64,000 nt of DNA from Dactylorhiza incarnata (taxonomy: Eukaryota > Streptophyta > Magnoliopsida > Asparagales > Orchidaceae): positions 1,674,001 through 1,738,000 of the forward strand of contig JAWHQI010000013.1 of NCBI GenBank assembly GCA_033032865.1, given 5' to 3'. The notes under the pieces were generated by a model. It was not told where the DNA came from and did no database searches. It worked only from the letters and a program-made list of their open reading frames with translations. The translations under genes and the position numbers were made by a program. This document shows positions 34,463 to 46,322 of the stretch, piece by piece (positions within the stretch are counted from its first letter, which is position 1; each line of letters starts with the position of its first letter).

Positions 34463-35227
34463 TCATCCTTCTTTGACCATAAAATGGCATTTCTCCCAAT
34501 TAAGCGCTAAATTTGTTTCCTCACATCGCTGCAGCACGCGCTCGAGATTTCTTAAACAAATTTTAAATGAGTTTCTGAACACGGAGAAGTCATTCATAAA
34601 CACTTCCATCACCTCCTCTACTAACTCGTCAAATATTGCCAGCATACATCTTTGGAATGTAGCTGGCGCGTTACAAAGACCAAATGACATCCTTCGATAA
34701 GCGAAGGTACCAAAGGGACAAGTGAAAGTGGTTTTCTCTTGGTTGTCGGGTGAAATCGGGATTTGGAAATATCCGGACAAACCATCGAGAAAATAGTAGT
34801 AGGAGTGACCTGAAAGGCGCTCTAAAATTTGATCGATAAAAGGTAGCGGAAAGTGATCCTTACAGGTGGCAGCATTTAGTTTTCGATAATCAATGCACAT
34901 CCGCCAACCCGTAACAGTACGGGTTGGGCTCAATTCATTATTTTCGTTCGCAACTACCGTGACGCCACCTTTTTTCGGCACGACTTGTACTGGGCTAACC
35001 CAAGTATTATCCGATATCAGGTAGATGATTCCCGCGTCTAAAAGTTTAATAACTTCGGCCTTAATGACTTCTTTCATGTTCGTGTTTAGTCGTCGTTGAG
35101 GTTTGACTGAGTTGCGGGAATTATCTTCGAGAAAGATTTTATGAGTGCAGAAGGAAGGGTTTATACCATTAATATCCGATATTTGCAGCGCAATTGCGTG
35201 GTGGTGCTTTCTTAAGACTATAGACAA
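34463..35227 (-). pseudogene. pol: Athila reverse transcriptase
   Basis: RT blocks visible: WVSPVQVVPKKGG, GWRMCIDYRKLN, CKDHFPLPFIDQ, GYFQIPI, TFTCPFGTFAYRRMSFGLC and NAPATFQRCM. The catalytic motif reads VFMNDFSVF: the first Asp of FMDDFSV, known in Athila, is Asn here, which should abolish polymerisation. It is joined to protease by a frameshift near 35365 and ends at TGA after KCHFMVKEG. Confidence 0.93.
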
Positions 35228-35331
35228 CTCAGAAATTTCTGAGTTGCTAAGATCGGATGAAACGATGACGGGTAGCTTAGACTCTTTTTCTAAAAATAAA
35301 TATTGGAGGTGAGGGGGGAGTTGTTTTAACT

Positions 35332-36285
35332 CTAATATGGGTGGCTCTTCATAAGAAGTTTTAATTTTTCTAGAAGTAATGGTTCGGGTGGTGTGGGGTG
35401 AGAGACTTCTTCTTCAAGATAGAAGAGCTCGACGAGCTCGGAATCACTACTTGCCGATGAGACTAACTCGGGGGATGAATCAAACTCACGACACTCTTCC
35501 AGGTAAAAACACGAATCATCATTTTCTAATGTATTCCGCATCGAGGAATTTATGCCGAAAGTAACTTCATCATCTCCAACCCGTAGGAGAAGCTTTCCGT
35601 TACTTACGTCTATAATAGCGCGGGAGGTGGAAAGGAAGGGGCGACCGAGTATAAGGGATACTTCGGCATCCTCTTCGATGTCAAGAATGACAAAATCCAC
35701 CGGGAAGATGAATTTGTCAACCTTGACGAGCACGTCTTCCACTTTTCCTACTAGATATTTTAAAGAATGATCCGCTAATTGAATACTCATTCGAGTGGGG
35801 CTAGGATTTCCTAGACCTAGCTTCTTGAATAACGAAAACAACATGAGATTGATGCTTGCTCCAAGATCCGCTAAGGCGTGTTTTACTAACGAATTGCCAA
35901 ATAAACACGGGATGGAAAAACGTCCCGGGTCATTTGCTTTTTGAGGCAATTTGTTGAGTACAACCGCGGAGCATTCTGCGTTTAAAGAAATATGCGAAAT
36001 ATCTTCTAATCTTTTCTTATTGGAGTTCAAATCCTTAAGATATTTCACATATTTAGGCATTTGAGAGATAGCCTCGCAGAAGGGTACATTAATATGAATT
36101 TGCTTTAAAACATCTAAAAACTTTTTATAATTTTTTTCAGCGCACTCGCTTTTAAACTTAGACGAATATGGAATATTAGAAGTAGAAGTGCGCGGAGCTA
36201 ACGTAGCTGGCAAATTTGAAGATAAATTAAGAGTAGGAGGAGGAGGAGAGGAAGTTACCTTGGGTTTGTCCTTTTTTGAAACCAC
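35332..36285 (-). pseudogene. Athila gag C-terminal linker and protease
   Basis: It starts KEVVSKKDKPKV and continues through FLDVLKQIHINVPFCEAI and a retropepsin-like domain. Its active site is HALADLGASINLM (Athila uses DLGAS in place of the usual DSG/DTG), and the flap/second half reads VDFVILDIEED then SLILGRPFLSTSRAIIDV. A TGA replaces the arginine of ITLRSGKEV just upstream at about 36298. The frame is lost near 35365 before RT. Confidence 0.9.
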
Positions 36286-36297
36286 CTCCTTCCCGCT

Positions 36298-36546
36298 TCA
36301 GAGTGTAATCGCGTGCGCACTCTCCTTTGGATTTTGCTCTGTATTTCCCGGTAGTGCTCCTTGCTGACGCTCAGAAATCATCTTTGCGAGGTGGCCCACT
36401 TGATTCCCTAAATTTTTTATCGACCCGGTGAGGTTCCGAATGTTCGATTCATTTGTAGCAACATATTTTGCAAAGACCACTTCAAGCGAAGAGGGCTTGT
36501 GCTGTTGCGGTGGAAAACCGGGAGGATTAAAATTTTGAGAAAACAA
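36298..36546 (-). pseudogene. Athila gag-protease linker
   Basis: 82 codons after the polyproline run: NPPGFPPQQHKPSSLEV, then VGHLAKMISERQQGALPG and AITL stop. The same linker occurs in the copy at 13276-13085. It is separated from gag by the G26/C26 run at 36581-36606, whose length puts it out of frame. Confidence 0.85.
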
Positions 36547-36577
36547 ATTTAGAGGCGGAGTTAAGTTAAGAAGTTGA

Positions 36578-37741
36578 TTAGGGGGGGGGGGGGGGGGGGG
36601 GGGGGGAGGGTTGATTTAGATTCATTGGATGCTGAGCATTTCCTTGGTTGCTCCACGAGAAATTCAGATGATTCCTATAACCCGCATTGTATATGTTGCT
36701 ATACGGAGCAGAGTTCGGGTTATAGGAAGGCTGAGGCAGATTTCCCATGTAGTCGACTTGTTCTTCAATTAAAACGTTATTAGCCCAAGGAGGAGTGGAG
36801 GAGGAAGCAGACAACACCGGCACTTGCTTTGTTAAGCGCTCAACTTGTAAAGCCAAATTTGCGTTTGCGTCTATTTCAAAAGTTCCGGCTGGCTTATTAG
36901 GTCGCGCTCGGGGCATGTTCCATTGGTATGCATTCATGGCCATCTCTTCGAAAAGCTCTTGAGCGGCATCCAGGGTTTTGTTATTTAACATCCCCCCGGC
37001 GGCCGCATCAATCATTTGCCTCGTTTGGAGATTTAAGGCATTATAAAATATTTGCACTTGTTGCCAAGTGGCAAGTGCATGGTGAGGGTATTGATGCAAA
37101 AGCTCCTTGAAGCGCTCACATGTGTCATAGAGAGTCTCCGAGTCGATTTGCATGAACGACGCAATATCCGTGCACAATTTAGCGGTCTTTGAAGGCGGGA
37201 AATATTTATTGAGAAATTGTTCCGCCATTTCGGCCCATGTAGTGATGGATCCCCTAGGTAGGGAGCCCAGCCACTGCTTGGCCTTAGACCGCAAAGAAAA
37301 AGGAAAAAAATGCAATCGAATGGCGTCATCAGTGACGCCATTGATTTTAAAATTATCACAAATTTCAAGAAAGTAAGAAATATGCGAATTTGGATCTTCG
37401 TCCGGTTGACCATCGAAGGTCACTGATTGTTGCACCATTTGTATGATGCTGGACTTGATCTCAAAATTATTGTTCGCCATCGCGGGGCGAACAATACTTG
37501 ACTGTGTGCCATCCAAATTCAGCCGCGCATAATAGGACATGGTCCGTTGCGCGTCCTCATCAGGATTTGGCTCATTAAGATTAGGAGGATTAAGATTATG
37601 ATCCATATTCGTTGTGTTTGTGTCCCCGATCGACTCTTCGAATTTTACATGATTTTCCTGATCACGAGAACGGTGGTGCCTCAAAAAGATTTGCTCGATC
37701 TCTGGATCAAAAGGAATAATCGAAGAGCTACCTCGGGTCAT
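36578..37741 (-). pseudogene. gag: Athila gag
   Basis: 387 codons from MTRGSSSIIPF. The capsid part carries the family signature: IKSSIIQMVQQSVTFDG, DPNSHISYFLEICD, FFPFSLRSKAKQWLGSLP, TTWAEMAEQFLNKYFPP, TLYDTCERFKELL, LQTRQMIDAAAGGMLNNKT. A C-terminal polyproline is encoded by the C26 run, after which a stop appears only because of the run length. This gag is the best preserved ORF of the element. Confidence 0.95.
36581..36606. repeat. Homopolymer run of 26 G (plus strand)
   Basis: It lies in the polyproline-coding part of Athila gag. The related copy has 17 G at 13453-13469. Runs this long are prone to slippage and sequencing error. Confidence 0.95.
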
Positions 37742-37898
37742 ACACTAAAAAGAGAAGAAAGGAAGAGGAAAAACTAATTTTTTTTCTTTTTGAAATTTAG
37801 AAAAAACAAAATAAAATAAAAAGATGCATGATAAAATTAATAGCTATCCTCTTTTCAAAATATCTACGTAAATGTCCCCGGCAATGGCGCCAAAAACT
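37742..37898 (-). other. Athila leader and primer binding site
   Basis: The leader is 157 bp. The PBS TGGCGCCATTGCCGGGGA is on the minus strand at 37875-37892 (Asp-tRNA type, typical of Athila/Tat). It lacks the 90-bp block found in the leader of the copy at 14599-14940. Confidence 0.85.
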
Positions 37899-39326
37899 TG
37901 ATACAACAATTTCGTGTTTTGAAATTAAGCGAAGGTTTGAAGATTTTCTCCAAAAGTATATCCGATTAAGGCAAGTGTACCTTATCGTCTATAGTATAGG
38001 ATATTTAGAAATACCAAGGTCGTATTCCACCGGGAGCATTGATTACTTCTACTTTGAGGAAAATCACCATTATCTTATCGAACGATTTTTTGAGGGTTGT
38101 TTTACTTAACTAAAAAAAGACAAATTGCAAGCTAAATGAAAAGATCAAACATTGCATGAAAGGAAAGAAAAATCAACATTGCATAAAAGAGAAATTACTA
38201 AGGAGAGAAAAATTAACATTGCATGAAAAAGAAATTACTAAGGAGAAAGAGAACATGAAAGAGAGCAAACTTAAATTTATTGAAAACCAAAACTATTACA
38301 AGCTTAAAAAGAGATTACAAAGCTAGGAAATTAAGGTTACAAGCTTTAACTATCTATTGCATAGAACTAGGAACTAGCACATTACATGAATTGAAAAGGA
38401 AGAACATGAAATTGAAAGACATGAAAAGCATTGAAATAGTTCATTAACAGCTCTAACAACACCTCCTCCTCTCCAAATTTCTGAACTCCCAACTCAAGGG
38501 AGAGCCTCTGAATTTATAGGCAAAAATTTCAAGTTACACGCCCTCGGTCACGGGCGTGACCTAGGGCGTGTAAACATTGCTGACATTGGATCTGACAGTG
38601 GCGTGGACTTTGCGTGGCAGCGGGAGAAATTCGGACATTACACGCCCGTGTAACTTGGGTCACGGGCGTGACTTTGGACGACTTCATTAAATGCAGCATG
38701 GGCTAGAATTGCGGCTCGGCGGCATGCAGGGATCACGCGGGAAATTCACGGGCATGACATTTCGGGTCACGGGCGTGCACCTGTGCGGCTTCAATTAATG
38801 CAGCGTGGGCTAGAATTCGGCGCGGCAGAGCGTGTTCGTCGAATTCAGCACAGGCTTCGTCGAACGCAGGGGCAGAGAGATTTCGTCGAACGCAGCTCCA
38901 ATTTCGTCGAACGCAGGGGCAAAGAGCTTTCGTCGAACGCAGCTCCAATTTCATCGAACGCAGCTCCAATTTCGTCGAACGCAAATCTTTAGGCCACATG
39001 CCCTTGGTCATGGGCGTGCCTGAGGGCGTGACTTGGGTTAACTCCATCAATGCATCTCCACGTCTCGACGGCAGCCTGCTGGGAAGATTCTATGCTTACA
39101 CGCCCTTGGTCACGGGCGTGACTTGGGGTCATGGGCGTGTCCTGGGGCGTGACTTTTGATTTTCTCCAATTTTTCCAAAAATTCTGCAAAAATAAAATTA
39201 AAACTACATTTAGAACAGAAATTATAAAAGAAGTGATTTTAAACTAAAATATAAATACTTTTTACAAAATTATATTAAAACTTACCTAAATACTATAATT
39301 AAAATACACATAAATACTACTCATCA
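37899..39326 (-). repeat. Athila 5' LTR
   Basis: 1428 bp. TATA near 38512-38522 (minus). GTCACGGGCGTG-type words at 38530-39160 and TCGTCGAACGCAG words at 38830-38992. It is followed by TSD ACGGG. Confidence 0.95.
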
Positions 39327-39331
39327 ACGGG

Positions 39332-39514
39332 CATTCCAATAAATCAACGGTTACTTTTCCTTACTTATCTTTATATAGTTATTCTACTTATTTACTTTAC
39401 TTGTTCTTACTCTACTTTACTTACTGGTTCAGTTATGATATATATTGCGTAGTGGTAGACATTTCCAGTAGAATACATTCCCGTCATTGATGGATATTTT
39501 TCTTTATATTGTTT
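39332..39514 (+). mobile_element. Tekay-like host repeat, segment 4 of 4
   Basis: It resumes the sequence broken at 29099. It is rich in 'tttactta' words and ends where an Athila-type LTR begins near 39515. Confidence 0.5.
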
Positions 39515-41093
39515 TGTTGAAGCGCAATTCCAACCATAAACTGATAAAGCAAGTATACCTATCATTTTAAAGTATAGGATCAAGTGTCGTATTAGACTCG
39601 GGGCTGTCGAGTACTTGTACTCACAAAGTAGAGTTGTTATTTTATCTAACAGAAATTTTTTGTTTGAAAAGTGAAGTAAAAAGGCGACTTGGACTAAAGA
39701 GAAAATTGATGATTAGGAAGCCAGCACTTGATCTAGAATCCCTTTGGACTAAAATAAACTTCTTAGATGATTAAACTGCAAACTTCTAAATTAAATGCTT
39801 CGACCGTGGGGGTTCCCAAAGTATGATAGAACCTCTCTCGAGAGAACTATCAACTAACCTTAGGTTGATCGATTAAGACCTCTCGGCCAGTCGAAACCCC
39901 TAAGCTTGCTTTAGGCGGTGAACCCCTCTACTAGATTTGATTCCAGTCTGGAAGATTTAAATCACCCTCTCTCGAGGAGTGCATGAAACTATTTTTATCT
40001 TTAAGTGATCTCCTCGTTCGCATGGATCTCTCGATCACTAGCGTACGAATCTTAGATCGAAAAGCATATTCACGACATATGAATTCGAAGCAATTAGAAT
40101 CAAAGATAAATCGAAGCGAAATAATATAGAGAGCTTGCAAATTTTTATAAGAACAAAGCAAAGTTTATTTTATTCCAAAGTTCATCATGATCAAGTGCTA
40201 ATTGGAATTTAGCTACTCATCATGATGGGGAGAATACATATGGTAAATGACAGAGACATGACAGGTAAAAGAAAAGTACTTGAATTGAAAATACTTGAAC
40301 GAGAGTTATAACTTGAAACGAAATTTAAAAACAACAACTAGAAATGAGAATTACAATAAGAAAATGCAGAATTACAGAAATTGGACTCCAAAATCCTCTC
40401 CCTTGGCATCTGGACAAGACAACAATTTATAGTTGAAAATGTTGGGGAGACGCGCCCCTAGGTCACGCCCGTGACCTAGGGCATGCAAGGTACGGAAACG
40501 CTGTCTTGAATACCCGGGAATGTTCGGGAGAAAAACCACCAAACTTTATAAATCTATTGGTCATGCCACTAGGTCACACCCGTGACCTAGGAGTGTCTTG
40601 GCTTGATCTGCAAATGGCGGGAAACGGCTGGAGCTGGAGTTAATTTGGCGGTTTAGAGTAGGCCACGCCCCATGGTCACGCCCGTGATGATGGGACGTGT
40701 AATAATAATCCAACGTGGCATGATTCCAGCACGGTAGGTGAGTCACGACCCGTGACATAAGACACGCCCCTATGTCACGCCCGTGACTAGGGTGCGTGTA
40801 ATATTAAACTGACGTGGACTTGGTTCTGGCGTTCTCAACGGTCACGGCCCGTGGCTGAGTTCACGCCCCTAAGTCACGCTCATGACTAGGGGCATGTACA
40901 TGAAAATTTTCCAAAACAACACCAGATTTTCTTCTAGTTAAAACAGTGAGCCCAAAAATGCTATCAGCAGCCCAGATTTACCTGAAAAGAAAAAATAAGT
41001 AAATTATGGAGAATATTTTAATAATAAAGACAAATATTGATTGATTATTAAATTAAAAACTAACTAAAAACTAAGATAAAAATAGAGTTATCA
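39515..41093 (-). mobile_element. Athila-type 3' LTR (second subfamily, slightly truncated)
   Basis: The right end GAGTTATCA is followed by aatacccccatactt, the PPT as in the full Athila. The left part shares CTGATAAAGCAAGTATACC with other Athila LTRs, but about 70 bp of the terminal sequence differs or is missing. A TATA-like word on the minus strand is near 40428-40434. Upstream of it, 40440-40890 has repeated CACGCCCNTGGTCACGCCCG words. Confidence 0.75.
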
Positions 41094-42011
41094 AATACCC
41101 CCATACTTACCCGTTTGCTAGTCCCGAACAAACAACTTTTCATAGGAGTAGAAAAATTTAAATAATAGAATTGAAATTTGAACCTAGGGAGTAAAAATGC
41201 GAAGTCTTACGCCTAAGCGTGTAGAAATCCTAGTAGAAAAACTATTCAGCATATAGATTAGCTTATAATTTTCAATAATGCGTTACAACATATTGTTTTT
41301 ACTTGTAAATTGAAAATTCCGGTAAATCCTAAAATGTTATTTAGGGAGCGGGTAGCGTGCTTACTAAGATCAATATTACACAAAATCAAATTTTGGTATA
41401 GCCTCCAAAGAAATCCATCAATGTCGATGGCCATAGGCTTTCCCTTTCACACTCTCGCCACGACACTAGTTTAACTCATAAGCATGAATCAATAGGACTT
41501 AATTAGGTTGAAAAGTGGGCTTAGGTTTTATTTGGTAAGGAAAAACAAAGATAAACATGACGGTTATTCACACCCAAACCAAAAGTGAGCTCGCAAAGAA
41601 TAATCTAAGCAGCCATGGCATTGTAAGAGCATAGCCAATTCCTAATCTCTTTTTTTTTTTCTTTTTTTTTTCATTCTTTTTTTTTATTATTTTTTTTTTC
41701 ATTTGATTTTTTTTATCATCTTTTTTTTTTGTAAAATACAAGAGAGTCCACCAAAATAATAAAAGACAATAAACTCTCACAAAATCTTTTCAAATTACTA
41801 CTTTCGAGCACAGACATAGGTGTGTGATAGGTTGCTTTTTGGGCCTTGGTGAAGAGCTTGGTGGAGCTGAAACAAAAAGTAATGTAAAAGGCTCAAAGGG
41901 GCTTAACAAAGATTAAATGTTAGGTGCAGGTGCAAAAGCTCAAACGGGCCAATGAAATGCCTATATCATATTCATACGAATGAATTTTACTTATGCAAAT
42001 GTTTTGAGAAT
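41094..42011 (-). other. Athila 3' untranslated remnant
   Basis: PPT-like sequence at 41094-41110, then AT-rich sequence with T runs at 41648-41735, corresponding to 30529-31620 of the full element. It has no frame and ends near 42011 where Tat pol begins. Confidence 0.55.
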
Positions 42012-42985
42012 CGCTAGAGGGCAAGTTCTAGACATCGAGTAGATGACCCCGGAACATTCCTCGACTTTCTCCGAAAACACATTTTGAAGGGTTGAGCCTC
42101 ATCTTGAACCTCTGAAGGGTGGCAAAGGTCTCTCCCAAGTCCTACAGATGAGACGCTACATCCCTAATTTTAACCATCAAGTCATCCACTTAGACTTCCA
42201 GGTTGCGCCCCTTCTGCTCCTTGAAGACTCGGTCCATCATCCTTTGGTAAGTTGCTCCTGCATTCCTCAGTTCGAAAGGCATCATCTTATAACAATAACA
42301 CCTGTCATCTATGATGAAAGAAACGTCCTTAACATCGGGTGGATGCATTAGATTTGATGGTAGCCGGAGAATGAATCCAAGAAGCTCATCACCGGGAAGC
42401 CGACATCTAAACCTACCAACTCGTCAATCCGAGGCAGAGGATAACAATCCTTTGGACAGGCCTTGTTCAACAGGGAGAAGTCCACACACATTCTCCACTT
42501 CCCGACTCCCTTCTTTACCATTAACATGTTAGAAACCCATCCTGGATATTGGATTTCTTCCACGAACCCTGCCTCTAGCAGTTTCCCTAACTAATCTCTG
42601 ATTGGCCCGGCGAGGGTAGACGACACTTTTCTCTTCTTCTCGCAAATGGGGCTGACGCTTGAGTCGAGGTTGAGGCGATGACATGCCACATTCGCATCGA
42701 CACCTGGCATCTCTGCAGCACTCCATGCGAAGACGTCCACATTCTACGGGACACATCTTTGGATCCTCTCTTGATCCTGCTCGCTCAGCTTTCCGCTGAT
42801 TTGTATCTTCTCCAGCCTTCCACTGCCGCTAACGACCTCTCTCTCTCTTTCGCCTCCTCTGCCACCTCCATCTTGGTCTGATAATCCGACACCAAATCTG
42901 CCTTCCCTGCTTCCTCTTCCCCTGTCAACGGCCGCGACCTGTTAGGAGGAGGTGAGTTCCTTAGCCCTTCGCTTCCAGCCATGGG
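42012..42985 (-). pseudogene. pol: Tat-type reverse transcriptase relic
   Basis: Minus-strand reading from about 42740: VDVFAWSAAEMPGVD, a spacer, LLEAGFVEEIQYPGWVSN, GKWRMCVDFSLLNKACPKD, LPRIDELV, FLDSFSGYHQI, CYKMMPFELRNAGATYQRMM, then EV-stop-VDDLMVKI. Here TAA replaces the tyrosine next to the catalytic VDD. CPKD and NAGATYQR are marks of the Tat/Ogre/Retand group. Several other stops and at least one frameshift (about 42830) are present. Protease and most of gag are missing. Confidence 0.85.
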
Positions 42986-43036
42986 ACATGGTCAGAGCTT
43001 TCCGAATTAGCCGCATCTACGCTCACCGCACCAGAA
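42986..43036 (-). other. Tat leader and candidate primer binding site
   Basis: On the minus strand the LTR end is followed by TTCTGGTGCGGTGAGCGTAG, then a possible gag start (ATG near 42990). The same word follows the LTR at 9324, tying the two elements together. Confidence 0.55.
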
Positions 43037-43975
43037 TGTTGAAACCAAAGAACTGGTCTCGACGTTCAAAAGGGAAATGCAGCTAACCCTTACTTGACCT
43101 GAGCTAGAACCCTTGACCAGTCACTAAGAACTGAAGAACCTTACCCTTGAAGAACACCCAAGTCCGCAAACGGACCCCTTAAGCTGCAGCGTTGAGGTCC
43201 CACCACATAACCAGAAGCTCACGAGGAACTTCCCCTCCCAAGCCAATGATGAGCCTGGGCACCTTGGAGGGCACTAAAGGCCACCTCACCGTCCACCTTC
43301 AATGATAGGGGGAGGAGGGGGTAGTGCTTGCTCACAATACTCACACGAGGGAGGGGGGGTATCAACATCCCTTCCCAAGGTGCCCATGGGGGTCTATTTA
43401 TAGACTTCCCAAAATTGGGCTGCGGATAGCCAAAATTCTGCTATCCGCAGCTCAAACATGAACCTGGACGGTCAAAACAAGAAGGGGGGGGGGGGGGGGG
43501 TGAGTGGAGGATGAGGAGTCCACTCCCCCCCCCCCCTTTGCCGGGGTTCGAATGAGTGGACTGAGGTCCACCACACTTACTGGGCGAGTGGACCTTACGG
43601 TCCACTCAACCCACCGGGTGAGTAGACCTTACGGTCCACTCAACCCACCGGGTGAGTGGACCCTCGGTCCACTCGCCCAGCTGCACGGGGCGATTGGACC
43701 ACAGGTCCACTCGCCCTTACCATTGGGATAGTGGACCCATGGTCCACTCACCCCCCACTTGGTCGAGTGGACCAATGGTCCACTCGCCCGGGTCCTTGGG
43801 CGAGTGGACCAAGGGTCCACTCGCCCGGGGCCTTGGGCGAGTGGACCCAAAGTCCACTCGTCCAAGAAGGTCTACCCCCCGGGCCTTCTCTTTTTTGTCT
43901 TGACGACCTCCGTCGGTTCGGTCTGTTGCGTCACGGTCACCCTTTCTACCACGACCTCATCAGCGTTGGGTCACA
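43037..43975 (-). mobile_element. Tat 5' LTR inserted in chromovirus pol
   Basis: 939 bp. On the minus strand it starts TGTGACCC at 43975 and ends GGTTTCAACA at 43037. TATAAATAGACC is near 43394-43405. GCTGCGGATAGC and its reverse form (43419-43450) are just upstream, and an array of palindromes follows (43540-43865). A G17 run is at 43484-43500. The flank CCGAC (43976-43980) is the only visible side of the TSD because the other end of the element is lost. Confidence 0.75.
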
Positions 43976-44705
43976 CCGACTCAGAAAATATGAGGGTTGT
44001 ACAATGATGCTACTAAAATCGCGAATGAATCAGCGATAAAAGGTGGCTAATCCGTGGAAACTCCTAACATCCCAAATGTTAGTGGGTTCAGGCCAATCTC
44101 TTATGGCTTGGACCTTCTTAGGATCCACATGTATGCCTTCCAAGGCATCCACTCCCCCTCTTTGTCGGGGATCAAACGAGTGGACTGAGGTCCACCACCC
44201 TTACTGGGTGAATGGACCTTACGGTCCACTCAACCCATCAGGCGATTGGACCCTCGGTCCACTCGCCCAGCTGCACAGGGCGAGTGGACCATAGGTCCAC
44301 TCGCCCTTACCCTTGGGCGAGTGGACCCATGGTCCACTCACCCCCCCACCCCCCAATTGGGCGAGTGGACCAATGGTCCACTCGCCTGGGTCCTTGGGCG
44401 AGTGGACCCAAAGACCACTCGTCCAAGGAGGTCTACCCCCCAGGCCTTCTCTTTTTTGTCTTTACGACCTCCGTCGGTTCGGTCCGCTGCGTCACGGTCA
44501 CCTTTCTACCACGACCTCATCCGCATCGGGTCACACCGACTCAGAAAATATGAGGGTTGTACAATGATGCTACTAAAATCGCGAATGAATGGGCGATAAA
44601 ACATGGCTAATCCGTGGAAACTCCTAATGTCCCTAATGTTAGTGGGTTCAGGCCAATCTCTTATGGCTTGGACCTTCTTAGGATCCACATGTATGCCTTC
44701 CGAAC
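43521..44705. repeat. Tandem duplication of pol-LTR junction, two units of about 0.6 kb
   Basis: Each unit holds the palindrome array, the LTR start and about 170 bp of chromovirus pol ending near VDPKKVQAIRDWPEP. Unit boundaries are approximately 43521-44147 and 44148-44705. Both contain gtctaccccc..ggccttctc, gggtcacaccgactcag and the pol segment. Confidence 0.8.
43540..43865. repeat. Array of short palindromes (GCGAGTGGACC/GGTCCACTCGC)
   Basis: Successive units join GGGCGAGTGGACC to GGTCCACTCGCCC with 3-5 nt between, each able to fold into a hairpin with about 10-13 bp arms. Centres differ (ttac, cat, aat, aag). A second array of the same units is at 44170-44425. The words cover the U3 part upstream of the TATA box. 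Confidence 0.9.
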
Positions 44706-46322
44706 TCACTATATATCCAATGAACTCTACGGACGTAACAAAGAACGTACATTTTTTATATTGATGAATAATTTTTCCGCACGCAACGTCTCTAGGATAG
44801 TCCTCATGTGCGATTCGTGATAAAGGGTAGACGTGCTAAAAATGAGAATATCGTCAAAATATACCACAATAAATTTTCCCATGTAGGGTTGGAAGACGTG
44901 TGTCATCATCCTCGAGAATGTACTAAGGGCATTGGATAATCCAAACGACATCACTAACCACTCATAGAGCCCTTCTTTAGATTTAAAAGCAGTCTTCCAC
45001 TCATCACCCTCCCGGATTCTAATATGGTGGTAGCCACTCCTAAGGTCCAATTTAGAATAGATCGTGGCTCCAGCTAACATGTCCAACAAGTCGTCCAAAC
45101 GCAGGATGTGAAACCCATATTTAATTGTGACTTTATTAATGGCTCTACTATCGACGCACATCCTCCACGAGCCGTCTTTCTTAGGCGCTAGCAAAGCCGG
45201 AATGGCACACGTACACTTACTATGACGGATAAATCCCTTCTGTAACAAATCCAAAATTTGAGTTTGGATCTCTAAATGTGCAGACGGATTCAACCGATAG
45301 TGCGGCATGTTGGGTAACGAGGAACCTGGAATGAAATCTATCGCATGATGGATGTCTCGTAATGGGGGTAACGTAGGGGGTAGCTCTTCCGGGTAGACAT
45401 CCTTAAATTCTTCTAACATGTTCCGCAAAGCGGGTGGTAAACTATCAAACGAAGGCACGTCTTCCTTGATTTGTAGGCAAACTAAAGCATAAAGGACACC
45501 ATCCAAGAATGTCTGGCGTGCAAACTCTTTCTTACCAATCAAACTTAAGGTCTTCTTCTCAACGGGCTCAATTGTGTCTTTTGAGGCGCTCGATGGGTCC
45601 TTAGGCGGAGTAGGCTTCAAGATAATGGTCTTGCCATTAAACTTGAACTCGTAGGCGTTGGCTCGCCCGAAGTGGGTAACGTCATGGTCATAAAGCCATG
45701 GGCGTCCGAGCAACACATGACAGGCATCTATGGGGATGACGTCACACCAAACGTTCTCCGAATAAGTTTTGATGGTCAGAGGTACCAAACAACGCCGCGC
45801 AACTGGAAGGGATGTTTTATTAACCCATGCCACCTTATAAGGGTGAGGGTGCTGGTCGGTGACCAATTTCATCCGGGTCACCGCATTCTCCGAAATCACG
45901 TTCATGCAACTATCGCTATCGATGATTAACTTGCACCACTTCTCGCCGCTCTTATAGTTTAATGAAAATATGTTCGTCCGATTCCAATCATCAGACCCAC
46001 GCGGGGTGGTGAAAATACAACGCATCACCATCATGTTGGTTTCATCGTCAAGATCACTCGGCACTCCCTCCGAATCGGAGTCTTCACCGACTTCATACTC
46101 GAGCTCAGTGGAATCATCAGCAGTGTCCAACAGGGCTAAGGGCTTGGCCTTAGTGGGGCATTCACTCGCGTAGTGCCCTTGAACACCACAGCTAAAACAA
46201 GAAGCGTTCGATTTGCTAATCCGGCCTTCGGGCACACGATCACCGGACGGGCTATGCATATTCCTAGCTGTAATTACGACGGCGTTCAAATCAGTGGATC
46301 GAAACTTCCCTTTATCTTTCAT
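44536..46322 (-). pseudogene. pol: Chromovirus zinc knuckle, protease and reverse transcriptase
   Basis: The frame 46322-44727 gives a CCHC knuckle (CFSCGVQGHYASEC), then protease with LIIDSDSCMNVI (Gly of the active-site DSG-type triad replaced by Asp), a second half LLGRPWLYDHDV, and [59 protein letters not shown]. One base is lost in an A run near 44762; the next frame (44709-44506) continues SSEGIHVDPKKVQ and FIRDFSSII. It stops at 44536 at the Tat LTR, so RNase H and integrase are absent. It is very similar to the RT at 6203-7366. Confidence 0.9.

Larger units (their letters stand above)
29100..39326 (-). mobile_element. Full-length Athila element
   Basis: LTRs of 1429 and 1428 bp (29100-30528 and 37899-39326) start TGATACAAC and end CTCATCA on the plus strand. 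The perfect 5-bp TSD ACGGG is at 29095-29099 and 39327-39331. The minus-strand order is 5' LTR, PBS, gag, protease, RT, RNase H, integrase, long 3' untranslated region, PPT, 3' LTR. Gag and protease-RT show the Athila signature. All ORFs are broken, and key RT and integrase residues are changed. The first roughly 245 bp of the two LTRs differ at about 5% of positions by eye, so this copy is older than the Copia insertion. Confidence 0.95.

Noticed and set aside
43504..44599. Repetitive ORFs (WTLGPLA / SGPMVHSP type) on both strands
   Set aside because: They read through the palindrome array and have no start context or domain. The same array explains all frames.
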